Shown here: one piece after another, positions 7,756 through 18,259 of the stretch
How positions within the stretch are numbered: the first letter of the stretch is position 1
Layout of the letters: each line of letters begins with the position of its first letter
Source: Streptococcus macacae NCTC 11558
GTDB taxonomy: Bacteria > Bacillota > Bacilli > Lactobacillales > Streptococcaceae
Assembly (NCBI RefSeq): GCF_000187995.2
Contig: NZ_AEUW02000001.1
Span: 744,001-808,000, forward strand
Reading direction: 5' to 3'
Length of the DNA: 64,000 nucleotides
Notes under the pieces: model-generated
Told to the model about the DNA's origin: nothing
What the model saw: the letters and a program-made list of their open reading frames with translations, nothing else
Databases searched by the model: none
Made by a program: the position numbers and the translations under genes

Positions 7756-8970
7756 CTATTTCTCCTGACCTAAAATGATACAACTAATATTGCCTCCAAA
7801 AGCAAATGAATTACTTAAAATATACTTTGTATTTTCTGCTATTGTAGACTTATTTACAACATTTAATCCAATAGAGGGATCTAAATGTTCAAGATTCATA
7901 TTTATTGGCAATCTGCCTTTATTTAGCACTAATATGGAAGCAACCGCTTCGATAGCTGCTGCTGCTCCCATTGTATGGCCAAACATTGATTTAATAGAAC
8001 TTATTGGAATCTCACTAATGATATCTCCAAATACTTGCGATAAAGCATAAGATTCTGCTGTGTCATTTGCCTTTGTTCCTGTACCATGAGCGCTAATATA
8101 GCCTATATCACTTTTATTGACTCCGCTGCTAGCAATCGCTTTATTAATAGCTAGCATTGCTCCTTGCCCTTCTGGATGCGGAGCTGTTACGTGATAGGCA
8201 TCACAGCTATTCCCATATCCTAAAATTTCAGCATATATTGTAGCATTTCTCTCTTTTGCTTTTTCATAACTTTCTAAAACCAAGGCAGCTGCTCCCTCTG
8301 AAACAATCATACCATGTCTATCTTTATCAAATGGTCGGCAGAGATCAGGAGACATGGCTCCTAATCTTGAGAACATCGTATAGCAGACTCTTGACATAGC
8401 ATCGCTTCCTCCACAGATAACACAGTCTGCTCTCTTACTTTTAATGAGGTCTGCTCCATAGCCAATCGCATAATTCCCTGCTGCACATGCCGTAGGGATG
8501 ACAAGGTTAGGACCCTTTAGTCCTAACTCTGCTGCAACTGCACTTGTAATAGCACTAGGCTGAAAATTACGGAGTTGGTATTTTATTTCTTCCTTCTTCC
8601 CTGCGAGCATGTCGTTGTATTTTTCTGGTATTTGCTGATTTCCCATAGTTGTACCGAAAATACAGCCTAACTTTCTAGAATCATAAAATCCATGTTTTAT
8701 ATTTGCCATTTGCAAAGCCTTTTTAGAAGTGGCGACTGCAAATTGTGTGCTGCGATCAAAATCTTCATGATTTAATCTTTCAAAGTAATATTCAGGCTCA
8801 AAGCCTTTTACTTCTCCTCCATGCTGTATATCATGATGAGACACATCAAAAGCAGTAATCGGTCCGATTCCATTTTCACCTTCAAAAATAGCTGCAGAAA
8901 AGTCTTCTAAATTATTTCCAATGGGTGTCATAATGCCCATTCCCGTGACAACAATTCTATCTGTCCCCAT
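7756..8970 (-). CDS. 3-oxoacyl-ACP synthase, FabF-like (type II PKS KS-alpha)
   Basis: A 404-residue condensing enzyme with a complete catalytic triad: Cys162 in PTACAAG, His295 in AHGTGTKAND and His332 in FGHTMGAAAAIE. It extends acyl-ACP by two carbons from malonyl-ACP. Length and motifs match FabF, but its neighbours (inactive KS-like partner, dedicated ACP, KR, DH) point to a dissociated PKS rather than primary fatty-acid synthesis. No FabD, FabK or FabH lies nearby, so malonyl loading and any priming must come from host enzymes or another route. Confidence 0.9.
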   Translation of the reverse strand: MGTDRIVVTGMGIMTPIGNNLEDFSAAIFEGENGIGPITAFDVSHHDIQHGGEVKGFEPEYYFERLNHEDFDRSTQFAVATSKKALQMANIKHGFYDSRKLGCIFGTTMGNQQIPEKYNDMLAGKKEEIKYQLRNFQPSAITSAVAAELGLKGPNLVIPTACAAGNYAIGYGADLIKSKRADCVICGGSDAMSRVCYTMFSRLGAMSPDLCRPFDKDRHGMIVSEGAAALVLESYEKAKERNATIYAEILGYGNSCDAYHVTAPHPEGQGAMLAINKAIASSGVNKSDIGYISAHGTGTKANDTAESYALSQVFGDIISEIPISSIKSMFGHTMGAAAAIEAVASILVLNKGRLPINMNLEHLDPSIGLNVVNKSTIAENTKYILSNSFAFGGNISCIILGQEK

Positions 8971-8995
8971 AGTCCCCTCTTTCTATATTTGGCCA

Positions 8996-9226
8996 TTAAG
9001 CTGATAATTGCTGATCAATAACCCTATAAATATCATTTAATGATTGAAGATTTGGATACTCTTCTTCAGGAATAACAATATTAAAAGTTCTTTCTAACTG
9101 ACTGACTAATTCTAAAATGAGCATTGAATCAAATTCAAATAACTCAATAAATTTAGCATCGTCTGCAAAATCTTCCATTTCTACAATTTCTTCCACAATT
9201 TCTCTTACTTTTTCTTTATTTTCCAT
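8996..9226 (-). CDS. Acyl carrier protein
   Basis: A 76-residue acidic carrier protein. The phosphopantetheine attachment site is Ser34 in EFDSMLILELV, a variant of the usual DSL motif, followed by the typical helix II. It lies between the KR and KS genes of the type II set. The expected role is to hold the growing chain for KS/CLF, KR and DH and to hand it to the first NRPS condensation domain. No acyl-AMP ligase is encoded nearby, so direct ACP-to-NRPS transfer is the simplest model. SD is GAGAGGAAA. Confidence 0.88.
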   Translation of the reverse strand: MENKEKVREIVEEIVEMEDFADDAKFIELFEFDSMLILELVSQLERTFNIVIPEEEYPNLQSLNDIYRVIDQQLSA

Positions 9227-9261
9227 TTTAATTTCCTCTCATTTATCATTATATTCTTTAT

Positions 9262-9999
9262 TTAAGCCGTAATTCCACCGTCTATGGAAATGACTTGTCC
9301 TGTTATGTACGAAGCAGCATCTGATAAAAGTAATTCAACTATAGGTGCTACTTCCTCCACTGTTCCTTCACGTCCCATAGGGATCTGATGATATATTTCT
9401 TTTTTTACCTTTTCATTAATAGCTGAAGTCATATCTGTATTGATATAACCAGGTGCAACAGCATTTACTCTAATACCATATTTTGCAGTTTCTACAGCCA
9501 ATGATTTCGTAAAACCAATGAGTCCGCTTTTAGAAGTGCAATAGTTAGTTTGTCCTGCCATTCCTTTAATACCAGCAACAGATGACACATTAACAATGAC
9601 ACCTTTTTTTCTTTTTATAAAAGATGTAATGATCGATTTTATAACATGAAAGGCACCGTTTAAATTTGTGTCCAAAACACTATCCCATCTCGTCTTATCC
9701 ATCAAGAACAGAGATCTGTCCTCGGTTATTCCGGCATTGTTTACAAGACCATAAATATCTCCTCTTTCTTCAGTAATTTTTTTAATAGTTTGACTAACAT
9801 CTGTATAGTCTTTCACATTACATTGATAGGCTGCAAGTTCATATCCCTTTTTAAGCTGATTTTCTACCAGTAAATCAGCTCTATCTTTGCTTCCGCAATA
9901 CAAGAAAGAAACTTTATAATTCTTTTGAAGTAATTCCTTTACGATCCCCTTTCCAATCCCTCTTGCCCCTCCTGTTACCAATATATGCTTTTTCTCCAT
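9262..9999 (-). CDS. 3-oxoacyl-ACP reductase, FabG-like
   Basis: A 245-residue short-chain dehydrogenase. The nucleotide-binding motif TGGARGIG (9-16) and NNAG (87-90) are present, with the catalytic Ser140, Tyr153 and Lys157 in NVSSVAG...YCTSK. The C-terminus (TGQVISIDGGIT) is typical of FabG. It reduces beta-ketoacyl-ACP with NADPH. It follows the terminal NRPS gene after a 132-nt gap, which contains only weak promoter-like sequence, and heads the type II PKS genes. Neither modular PKS has a KR domain, so this enzyme could also act on assembly-line intermediates, but its neighbours favour work on the free ACP. Confidence 0.9.
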   Translation of the reverse strand: MEKKHILVTGGARGIGKGIVKELLQKNYKVSFLYCGSKDRADLLVENQLKKGYELAAYQCNVKDYTDVSQTIKKITEERGDIYGLVNNAGITEDRSLFLMDKTRWDSVLDTNLNGAFHVIKSIITSFIKRKKGVIVNVSSVAGIKGMAGQTNYCTSKSGLIGFTKSLAVETAKYGIRVNAVAPGYINTDMTSAINEKVKKEIYHQIPMGREGTVEEVAPIVELLLSDAASYITGQVISIDGGITA

Positions 10000-10131
10000 C
10001 CTTATTTCCTTTCTCCATGAGTTTTAAGTAAATTTGTTTTAATGTATCTATTTAAAAAACAATCTGTTCATCAAATAAATAGAAGTTTTTAAGTTTAGTA
10101 TTGCTTTATCTCAAAGTAAGATAGTACTCAC

Positions 10132-13100
10132 TTATTTCACGGGAAAATACTGTGTTTCAATGAAATAATTTTTTTGTGCTCTTAGCATGGCTTCATTAAT
10201 GTGAATACCATTTTTAAAATAAGGAACATGTTGCGATGTATGCTTATTTTTAAAGTGAAGACTTCCGCCATTAAAAGTACCATCAGATAAAAGCTGTGCA
10301 AAGTGCCTTGCTGAACTCTTAGCAGACGATATATCATTTATCCACTGCTTCATATCTGTTGATTTCAGATCATAACTATCAGAAATGGACTGAACGATCT
10401 CTTGTAAACTAATTTTCTTGAGGTTAAAAAGATGATAATTAGTATTTAATTCATTGCTCTTTATGATTTGAACCACAGCATCTGTCAAATAATCAACGGG
10501 TGTTAATTCAAAAGTTAAGTTTTGATTTGGATATACCCCTGTTTCAATACATCCCTTAACAAGTGACCAAATAAAGTCTTTTTGTTGACATGCTCCAGTT
10601 TTACTGTGCCCTGAAATTCTGCCTAACCTGTAAATATTGACAGGGAGGCCTTTATTTCTAGCTAATTCTAAAATTTTTTCAGATACCCATTTCGATTGTG
10701 TATAACCCATCGGTAAATTCTTATAGCCTCCTAATGGCTGATCTTCATCAATTAAACGTTCACTATGAGGATCTTGTGAAGGCTCATAGACATAAAGTGT
10801 TGAAATAAAGTGTATTGGTTTCAAGCGATGTAAAGCCGCAAATTGGATAATATTTAAGGTTCCTTTGACATTTGTTTTTTTAAGGTTTTTATATGGCTCA
10901 AAGAAATTTACCTTTGCTCCATTATGGATAACAGTGTCAATTGTTTTGGAATACAGATTATAATCTGCTTCATTCATTCCAAGATTAGGCAGCTCTAAAT
11001 CGCCACAAATCGCAACTATCCTTTGTTCATAAGCTGGATCATAAATCTTATAGTCTTGTAAAGATTTCACCAATCGTTCCCTAGCATGCTGTTGATCTTT
11101 TGCTCTTACTAAACAGTAGACCGTCGCAGAAGTATCATTTAATAAACGATGCACTAAGAAAGATCCAAAGAAACCTGTCGCTCCAGTAATTAAAATGTGC
11201 TGTAAATCTTCTCTTGTTTTTTCTTTAATAATCTCAAAGTTTTCGGGAAGTTGGATATCTTTTTCTAAGTTATCAGTATCCTTCTTCTGAGTATGGACTA
11301 TCCCCAGCTGACTTTGTATAAATTTACTGTTTCCTAAAATAGTTGGATTTTCAAAGAGTTCTTTAAGAGGAATGCGTATATTAAAGATATCGTTCAAAGA
11401 GAATATGAGGTTAGTCGCAAGCAAGGAATGTCCGCCTAACTGAAAGAAATTATCTTTTGGCGAAATATTTTCCAAATGTAACAAGTTTTCCCAAACCTTC
11501 GTTACTGTTTCTATCACATAGTCCTCACACCAATCTTCTTTTTGAGTTAATAGCTGATTCCCACTGTTATTTAACTTTGGCAGAGCCTTGTAATCTATCT
11601 TTCCATTAATGGTAAGAGGAATATGATCAATTAATAGAAATTCATTTGGAATCATATAATAGGGGAGTTTATCCTTTAAAGCTTCTTTTAGGTGTTCAAT
11701 AACAGTATATTGAATTTTATATTTTAACGGATCTGTTGTTTTTGCTTTACTACTGTCACAGCTATAGTAATTATTCAAATATTGAATAATAGCTTTTTTC
11801 TCTACAATAGCAGGATTGTATACGATCAAATCAAGATAACCAAGAACATTATCAACACTAGTATAAACCTGATAACCCTTCTTCTTGGCTAGATCCTCCA
11901 CCCTCTTTTTACCTTCAATTGAAAGGAGGGAATTATCTGCTGCTAAGGACTTCATATAGTTTTCAATTGTCATCTGTTCATTTACAGACCTTAAATTTTC
12001 TATAAAAAGCTTTTCATTACTGACTCTTTTATCAGGCACCTTCACAAAATGTACCATATCGTCAGTTAGAAACTGTGCCATATCTGTCGAATCTGTCCAA
12101 TGGACAACTGTAGGATGCAAAGGAGTTGGTGTATCTTTTTGCTCTTTATCAATTGTTAAAATGACATCATATCGATATTTGGATAGTTCATTATCAATCT
12201 CACCTATTTTAGGTGTGATATCTACATTAACTATTTCTGGAATTTTATCTTTTAATAGCTTAAAATAATCATGAGCAAAAATAAGCTCTTTTTCATTTTC
12301 TCGCCTGATAGCCATATTTTTTCTTAAGCTAGCTATGCTAGCTTGCTTATCTAAACGAGATAATTCAACAGACAAATAATACATATCAAGGCGATCATAA
12401 CTTCGAACATCGCCAATAACAATATGGCCATAATCACCTATACGTTCGATAGATGCTGCTAAAGTATCTTCAAAATAGCTGACATCTGGAAAGTATTGGG
12501 CTACTGAATTGATAATGACTGTATCAAAAGTGTTGTTAACCTTTTTTTCTAAGTTCTCCACAGATGTATGTAAAAGTTCAACATTATCATAGTTTAAACC
12601 ATTCTTTTTAATCACTCGCTTATTATAATCAATAGCTTCTTTCGAAATATCTAGACCAACATAATGCTTTACCTTATGGGAAAGTTTGTGTAAAATCATC
12701 CCCGTTCCTACACCAATTTCAAGTACAGATCGCATTGGAATTTCATAAAGTTTTCGACTTATAGATTGCAGCCACTCCTGCATCTCAGCTTCTGTCATTT
12801 GTTCATTGTTATAGGAATTATTCCAGCCTGTTATATTAAACGTATCATATCCAGTGGTGTTATCTTTTAGATAATGATGATTAAAGACCTCCTGCGTCTC
12901 CTTATCATAATCATTTTTCAATAGAAGGTTTTGAACAATTTCTTTTTTCTTGCCTTTATCTAAAGTGAAATAGGAAATAATCCTCGAATCATAATCATCT
13001 TTATCTAAGATAACCAAACTATCATTGACATAAGCTGATTGATTGACTTTTTCTTGAATTTCATTCAATTCAATTCTAAAGCCTTTTACTTTTACCTGAT

Positions 13101-15810
13101 CATCATTTCTTCCGATATACTCTAAATCACCATTAGGGTACTTACAAGCTAGATCTCCTGTCTTGTACAAAATACTATTAGTATCATTTAAAAAAGGATT
13201 TTGGATAAAACGCTCAGCAGATAGTTTTTCTCTATTCCAATACCCTTTTGTAACGCCTGCTCCTCCAATATACATTTCTCCAATGACACCATTAGGGACA
13301 AGGCGCATTTGCGGATCTAATAAATATATTTGTAAATCTTTGATAGGGGTTCCAATGATACTCTTACGATTATCTTTGATACTAGCTTTATTTAAAATTT
13401 GATAAGTCGCATGAACTGTTGTTTCGGTAATACCATACATATTAACCAATTGAGGAGAATCATCTCCATAAGCCTTTATCCAAAGATCTAACATTTTAAA
13501 ATCTAAGGCCTCACCACCAAAAATAATATAACGAAGTTTAATTTGACCAACTGTCTCCTTGCTGTATACTGTATCGTATTGTAATAGCTGCCGAAAAGCA
13601 GATGGTGTTTGATTTAAGACAGTTACTTTACGATCCAGCAAAAGCTTCAAAAAATCATCTGGTGTCCTGCTAGTTTCGTAAGGGACAATGACTAATTCAC
13701 CGCCATAGAGCAATGCTCCCCATATTTCCCAAACAGAAAAATCAAAAGCTACTGAATGAAACATGGTCCATACATCTTTATTATTAAAATGGTAAAGCTC
13801 TTCTGTATTACTAAATAAGCGCAATACATTATTATCACTAACAATTACACCTTTAGGATTACCTGTAGAACCAGAAGTATAGATCATATAAGCATTACTA
13901 TCTGCTTTCCTTGTCAGTTTTATTGGAGCAGCAGATTCTTCGAAAATCTTTTTACTTTGATGGTCAATTGCTATAAGAGGAATATCGTCTTGAACAGCAA
14001 TATGTGCCAATTTTTCTTTATGGCCAATTAATAGCTCTAATTTGGCATCTTTAACAATGAAATCTTGGCGTTCTTTAGGAGCATCTGGATCTAAGGGAAC
14101 ATAGGCACAGTTGCTTTTTAGAATCGCTAAAATACCAACAATCATATCTATTGAACGATCCATACATAAACCTACAAAACCCGAATCTCTCTGAAGAAAG
14201 CGGTCTATATAGCGACTTAATTGATTTGATCTTTTATCCAACTGCGCATAAGAGATTTCTTGTCCTTGATAACTTACCGCAACTTTATTAGCATTTTCAT
14301 TGACCATTTCACTAAAACGCTCAATAAGGTTACAAGAAGAGAAGGCCATTGTATCTTTAAATAAGGAATCTTGGTTAACTATTGCCATTTCCTCATGAGC
14401 TATCTGCAAAAGAGATTTACGGCTATTTTGCAGAATATCATCTAAAATCATCAAATACTTATTGGCCATAGACTCAACAACACTAGCATCAAACAGCCCT
14501 TTTTTATACTCAAACGCAAGCCGCACTCCTTGCTCTACTTCCATAGCTGTCAGTAATAAATCAAATTTTGCAGTAGTATTTTCATACACTTGATTTTCTA
14601 CCTTGACATTAGGCAAGGTAACATCAACCTTATTGGTATTTTGCAAAACGAACATTGTCTGCATGATAGGCAGCTGATCGTTAGCTCTTTCTCCCATAAC
14701 TTCTTTAACAATATATTCAAAGGGAATATCCTGATTGGAAAAGGCATCCACCGTTTCTGCTTTGACTTTTTGCAGTGTTTCTTCAAATGTTTCGCCTGTA
14801 TTTAATTTAATTCGAATAGGTAAAGTGTTAACGAAGAAGCCAATTAAATTTTCCAATTCTTTACGGCGGCGATTCGCCACAGGAGTTCCAATAATAAAAT
14901 CTTCTTGAAAACTATATTTATTTAACAATATAGCATATGCTGTAAGCAGAACCATATAAAGAGTGGTACCAGTTTTTGTAGATAGGCTTTTTAAGGCGCT
15001 AAGCTGATTCTGATCTATATGAACAATATGTCTGCCTGCTTCCGATGCTGCTGCTAAATCTTCTTGATGTTTAACTTTTAGATCTAAAGGAGCTGGTAAT
15101 GGCAATAATTGCCTTTTCCAATAATCACACTGATGTTCCAATCTTTCAGAAGCAAGATATTGGTCTTGCCAAAAAGTATAGTCAATATACTGATAATCCA
15201 AAGAATCGACCGAATAGTCTTCTTTTTGGTACCGTTTATAATAGTCCATCAATTCTTGTCCAAGAACAGCAAAGGACCAGCCATCAGAAACAATATGGTG
15301 CATAGTTACGACTAAGTAATAACACTCGGCCGATGGGCCTTTAATTAGCACTGCTCTAATTAACATATCATTTTCTAAATCAAAAGGTTTAGAGATTTCA
15401 TGCCTAATATAGGATGTAATAAATCCTTCATCTTCTGTTGACATGTCTTTAACTTCAATGGTGCGTTCGAAATCATCATTAACAACTTGAATAGGCTCCC
15501 CGGTCTGATCGCGTTTAAAATGAGTTCGTAAAATATCATGGCGTTCAACAATTTTTAATAAACTATAAAGCAGAGCATCCTTATTTAAATTACCTGTCAT
15601 TTTTAAGACAGAATGCATATTGTAAGTATCATTTGCTTCATTTAAGTTATGTAAAAACCACATTCTCTTTTGAGCATATGATAAGGGAGCTTCTTTGCTT
15701 TTAGTTTTCTCAAGACGATCTGCTTCTTTAACCCGCTCTTTTTTTATTTGTCCTTTTAGAATGCTATTTAGCAATTTCTGTTTTTTCTTATTTTCATCAT
15801 TCATCTTCAT
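10132..15810 (-). CDS. Terminal NRPS module: C-A(Thr)-N-methyltransferase-PCP-reductase
   Basis: 1892 residues. Condensation domain with HHIVSDGW near 170. Adenylation domain with YTSGSTGNPKGV near 645, FDFSVWE, GGEA and MYGITETTVHAT. The specificity residues read DFWNIGMVH, the classical threonine code. Inserted after the A8 core (GRNDDQVKVKGFRIE) is a SAM methyltransferase of about 400 residues (VLEIGVGTG near 1030), the usual position of an N-methyltransferase. Then come A10, a PCP (GGHSLLA, Ser near 1459) and a C-terminal thioester reductase (GATGFFG near 1545, YTQSK near 1703) instead of a thioesterase. It should add N-methyl-Thr and release an aldehyde or alcohol. The start overlaps the preceding PKS stop by 4 nt (ATGA). 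Confidence 0.92.
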   Translation of the reverse strand: MKMNDENKKKQKLLNSILKGQIKKERVKEADRLEKTKSKEAPLSYAQKRMWFLHNLNEANDTYNMHSVLKMTGNLNKDALLYSLLKIVERHDILRTHFKRDQTGEPIQVVNDDFERTIEVKDMSTEDEGFITSYIRHEISKPFDLENDMLIRAVLIKGPSAECYYLVVTMHHIVSDGWSFAVLGQELMDYYKRYQKEDYSVDSLDYQYIDYTFWQDQYLASERLEHQCDYWKRQLLPLPAPLDLKVKHQEDLAAASEAGRHIVHIDQNQLSALKSLSTKTGTTLYMVLLTAYAILLNKYSFQEDFIIGTPVANRRRKELENLIGFFVNTLPIRIKLNTGETFEETLQKVKAETVDAFSNQDIPFEYIVKEVMGERANDQLPIMQTMFVLQNTNKVDVTLPNVKVENQVYENTTAKFDLLLTAMEVEQGVRLAFEYKKGLFDASVVESMANKYLMILDDILQNSRKSLLQIAHEEMAIVNQDSLFKDTMAFSSCNLIERFSEMVNENANKVAVSYQGQEISYAQLDKRSNQLSRYIDRFLQRDSGFVGLCMDRSIDMIVGILAILKSNCAYVPLDPDAPKERQDFIVKDAKLELLIGHKEKLAHIAVQDDIPLIAIDHQSKKIFEESAAPIKLTRKADSNAYMIYTSGSTGNPKGVIVSDNNVLRLFSNTEELYHFNNKDVWTMFHSVAFDFSVWEIWGALLYGGELVIVPYETSRTPDDFLKLLLDRKVTVLNQTPSAFRQLLQYDTVYSKETVGQIKLRYIIFGGEALDFKMLDLWIKAYGDDSPQLVNMYGITETTVHATYQILNKASIKDNRKSIIGTPIKDLQIYLLDPQMRLVPNGVIGEMYIGGAGVTKGYWNREKLSAERFIQNPFLNDTNSILYKTGDLACKYPNGDLEYIGRNDDQVKVKGFRIELNEIQEKVNQSAYVNDSLVILDKDDYDSRIISYFTLDKGKKKEIVQNLLLKNDYDKETQEVFNHHYLKDNTTGYDTFNITGWNNSYNNEQMTEAEMQEWLQSISRKLYEIPMRSVLEIGVGTGMILHKLSHKVKHYVGLDISKEAIDYNKRVIKKNGLNYDNVELLHTSVENLEKKVNNTFDTVIINSVAQYFPDVSYFEDTLAASIERIGDYGHIVIGDVRSYDRLDMYYLSVELSRLDKQASIASLRKNMAIRRENEKELIFAHDYFKLLKDKIPEIVNVDITPKIGEIDNELSKYRYDVILTIDKEQKDTPTPLHPTVVHWTDSTDMAQFLTDDMVHFVKVPDKRVSNEKLFIENLRSVNEQMTIENYMKSLAADNSLLSIEGKKRVEDLAKKKGYQVYTSVDNVLGYLDLIVYNPAIVEKKAIIQYLNNYYSCDSSKAKTTDPLKYKIQYTVIEHLKEALKDKLPYYMIPNEFLLIDHIPLTINGKIDYKALPKLNNSGNQLLTQKEDWCEDYVIETVTKVWENLLHLENISPKDNFFQLGGHSLLATNLIFSLNDIFNIRIPLKELFENPTILGNSKFIQSQLGIVHTQKKDTDNLEKDIQLPENFEIIKEKTREDLQHILITGATGFFGSFLVHRLLNDTSATVYCLVRAKDQQHARERLVKSLQDYKIYDPAYEQRIVAICGDLELPNLGMNEADYNLYSKTIDTVIHNGAKVNFFEPYKNLKKTNVKGTLNIIQFAALHRLKPIHFISTLYVYEPSQDPHSERLIDEDQPLGGYKNLPMGYTQSKWVSEKILELARNKGLPVNIYRLGRISGHSKTGACQQKDFIWSLVKGCIETGVYPNQNLTFELTPVDYLTDAVVQIIKSNELNTNYHLFNLKKISLQEIVQSISDSYDLKSTDMKQWINDISSAKSSARHFAQLLSDGTFNGGSLHFKNKHTSQHVPYFKNGIHINEAMLRAQKNYFIETQYFPVK

Positions 15811-18248
15811 TCCTCAGTTCTAAGTAAACTGTTAATTTCTTGCTCATCCATTAAATCTATAAAATTCTCCAATCTTTCCGTAATTAATTCAGCTAACTTT
15901 GATACCGTTGGATAATCAAATAGATCATCTACCTCCAACTCTACGAAAAACTCATCTTTTACAGCAGCAATCAGTTGTGTAGCCATCAATGAATGTCCCC
16001 CCAATTCAAAAAAGTTATCTTCAGTACCTAAATGTGAGATACCCAGTAAATCACTCCATATACGGGTCAAACTTTTTTCAAATTCAGTTTCAGGTGCTGC
16101 ATAAGCTGTACTCAATTGAGGTCTTTTGTGTTGATTTTCTTGGATGAAGCGGCCTGTCTTCTCTGTTTCTGCAACTTTCCTTTTTTCAACTCTATTACTA
16201 GCATACCAATAAGAATTTCTCTTAAAAGGATAAGTAGGCAAAGAAATAATATTCTGCTCTTTCATTTTAACCAGTTTTTCCCAAGACAGTTCATGGCCAG
16301 TTTCCCACCAATTTTTGACACTATTCAAAAAATCATAGTAAGAACGAACAGCCCTGCATTGTTCATCAAATTCTTGTTCCTTAACAGATATACCGAGATA
16401 CTTAGCAATGGTTTCACTGATGGTCTCTCTACAATGACTAAACCTTACTTCCAGTTCTACCCCTAATTCTTTAAGGCATTTTATTATAGCAGTCTGAATA
16501 GAAAGTGCTTCAAAAATATCAGCCTCTTTTCTTTCTATCTCTCCTAAAAAGTTTTTTTCCAGACTTGTTTTAATCGTATTGTATCTCTCTCTAAATAAAG
16601 GAACGTCCTGACATAGTTTTTCTAATTCTGACGGCTCTATCTTTTCTAAAGGAGACAGTAATACTTTAGGTTGCAGTTTACTGTCATATCCTTGATTTTC
16701 TTTCAAGAATTGCTTAATCGCTTGGAGGAAATCTTGAGAATCTTTTACTAAAAAGACTTTTCTATGGTTGAAATGTTTCCTGCCGCACTGAAGAGTTCGT
16801 TCAACATCAGCTAAATTTACTTTTGAATGACTTGAGATATAATCTGCTAAGTTCTGGCACATATGCCTTAGATCTTCATCATCTCTAGCCGAAAGCGAAA
16901 GGCAATACATACTTTTCTTTGAACTAGATTTGTGACTATGTTTGCCGTATTCTTCTAAAATAATATGTCCATTGGTTCCGCCGATGCCAAAAGAGCTTAC
17001 TGCTGCTCGCATTGGAGTTTTTTCAATATATTTGATACTTTCTTTATTAGTATAAAAAGGAGAATTTTTGAAATCTATTTTTGAATTTTCTTGCGATAAA
17101 TTTACGAGTGGCGGAATAAGGCGATTTTTTGTTATGAGAGCTCCCTTAATAACACCAGCTATACCAGAAGCAACATTAAGATGTCCTACATTCGCCTTAA
17201 TTGAACCTAAAGCACAAAATTGTTTTTTATCAGTATAGCGCCTATATACTTGTGAAATAGCTTCTACTTCAATAGGATCTCCCATAATAGTTCCTGTGCC
17301 ATGTGCTTCTACATATGAAATAGAATCAACATCAATCTGTGAAAATTGCAGAGCATCATCTATAACTTCCATTTGCCCACTAATACCCGGAGCTGTATAG
17401 CCAACTTTATCATTTCCATCATTATTAATGGCAAATCCTTTAATGACAGAATAAATTTGATCGTTATTCTCAATAGCATCTTCTAAGCGTTTTAAAACAA
17501 GACAGCCTACGCCACTGCCAAAAACAGTCCCGCTAGCAGCATCATCAAATGGCCGACAATGGCCATCTTGTGATAAAATGCTGCCTTTACTATACATATA
17601 ACCTGTCTTTTGAGGAACATTGATAGTTACACCGCCAGCCAAAGCAAGATCACATTGATAGGTCAATAAATTTTGGCAAGCCATAATAATATTTACCATT
17701 GAACTTGAGCAAGCAGACTGTACTGTAATTGCAGGACCAGTACAGTTAAGCTTATAAGCAATTTTTGTAGCAATATGGTCCTTATCTAAACCATGAAGAA
17801 GAGCCTCAATCCCCCCAGCCTCTTCCACAAAATTAGGATTACTTTTCAATCCTTGCAGGAAATAATTACTGGCACTAGTACTAGCAAATACGGCGACTTT
17901 TTGACCAATAGTATCGGGATTATAACCTGCATCTTCCATAGCCTCCCAAGCTTTTTCTAAAAGAATCCTTTGTTGCGGATCCATATAAGTAGCTTCTTTA
18001 GGACTAATTTTAAAAAAATCGGCGTCAAATTTATCTATATCTGTCAAATAGGAACAACGTTTTATATAGTCTTCATTATCAATCATAGTATCATCAATTC
18101 CAGCTTGCTCAAGCTCTTCTTGAGAAAGCGTTGTTAAACATTCATTCCCGTTTTTGATATTTTCCCAATAGTTTTTTAAATTATCTGATTGCGGAAATTT
18201 ACAGGCTATTCCCACAATAGCTACTGCATTTGAAATATCATTCGTCAT
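15807..18248 (-). CDS. Modular PKS: KS-(decayed AT)-carrier protein
   Basis: 813 residues. The ketosynthase is intact: Cys in SACSSSM near 179, His in EAHGTGT and in NVGHLN. The region where the acyltransferase should be is much too short. A piece around 575-640 still resembles an AT, but the GHSLGE nucleophile motif reads FSHCRET, the distal HAFH region is missing, and the sequence jumps to the post-AT linker LPTYPFKRNSYW. The C-terminal carrier (EDNFFELGGHSLMA, Ser near 752) resembles a PCP. Malonate must therefore be loaded in trans, perhaps by the AT of the other PKS or host FabD. There is no KR, DH or ER. SD is AAAGGAG. It follows the dimodular NRPS after 11 nt. Confidence 0.88.
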   Translation of the reverse strand: MTNDISNAVAIVGIACKFPQSDNLKNYWENIKNGNECLTTLSQEELEQAGIDDTMIDNEDYIKRCSYLTDIDKFDADFFKISPKEATYMDPQQRILLEKAWEAMEDAGYNPDTIGQKVAVFASTSASNYFLQGLKSNPNFVEEAGGIEALLHGLDKDHIATKIAYKLNCTGPAITVQSACSSSMVNIIMACQNLLTYQCDLALAGGVTINVPQKTGYMYSKGSILSQDGHCRPFDDAASGTVFGSGVGCLVLKRLEDAIENNDQIYSVIKGFAINNDGNDKVGYTAPGISGQMEVIDDALQFSQIDVDSISYVEAHGTGTIMGDPIEVEAISQVYRRYTDKKQFCALGSIKANVGHLNVASGIAGVIKGALITKNRLIPPLVNLSQENSKIDFKNSPFYTNKESIKYIEKTPMRAAVSSFGIGGTNGHIILEEYGKHSHKSSSKKSMYCLSLSARDDEDLRHMCQNLADYISSHSKVNLADVERTLQCGRKHFNHRKVFLVKDSQDFLQAIKQFLKENQGYDSKLQPKVLLSPLEKIEPSELEKLCQDVPLFRERYNTIKTSLEKNFLGEIERKEADIFEALSIQTAIIKCLKELGVELEVRFSHCRETISETIAKYLGISVKEQEFDEQCRAVRSYYDFLNSVKNWWETGHELSWEKLVKMKEQNIISLPTYPFKRNSYWYASNRVEKRKVAETEKTGRFIQENQHKRPQLSTAYAAPETEFEKSLTRIWSDLLGISHLGTEDNFFELGGHSLMATQLIAAVKDEFFVELEVDDLFDYPTVSKLAELITERLENFIDLMDEQEINSLLRTEE

Positions 18249-18259
18249 TTTCTACTCCT

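Noticed and set aside
10000..10131. Possible separate promoter for the type II PKS genes
   Set aside because: Only weak -35/-10 candidates (TTGATG...TAGATA), no island motif and no terminator before it; read-through from the NRPS operon is simpler.
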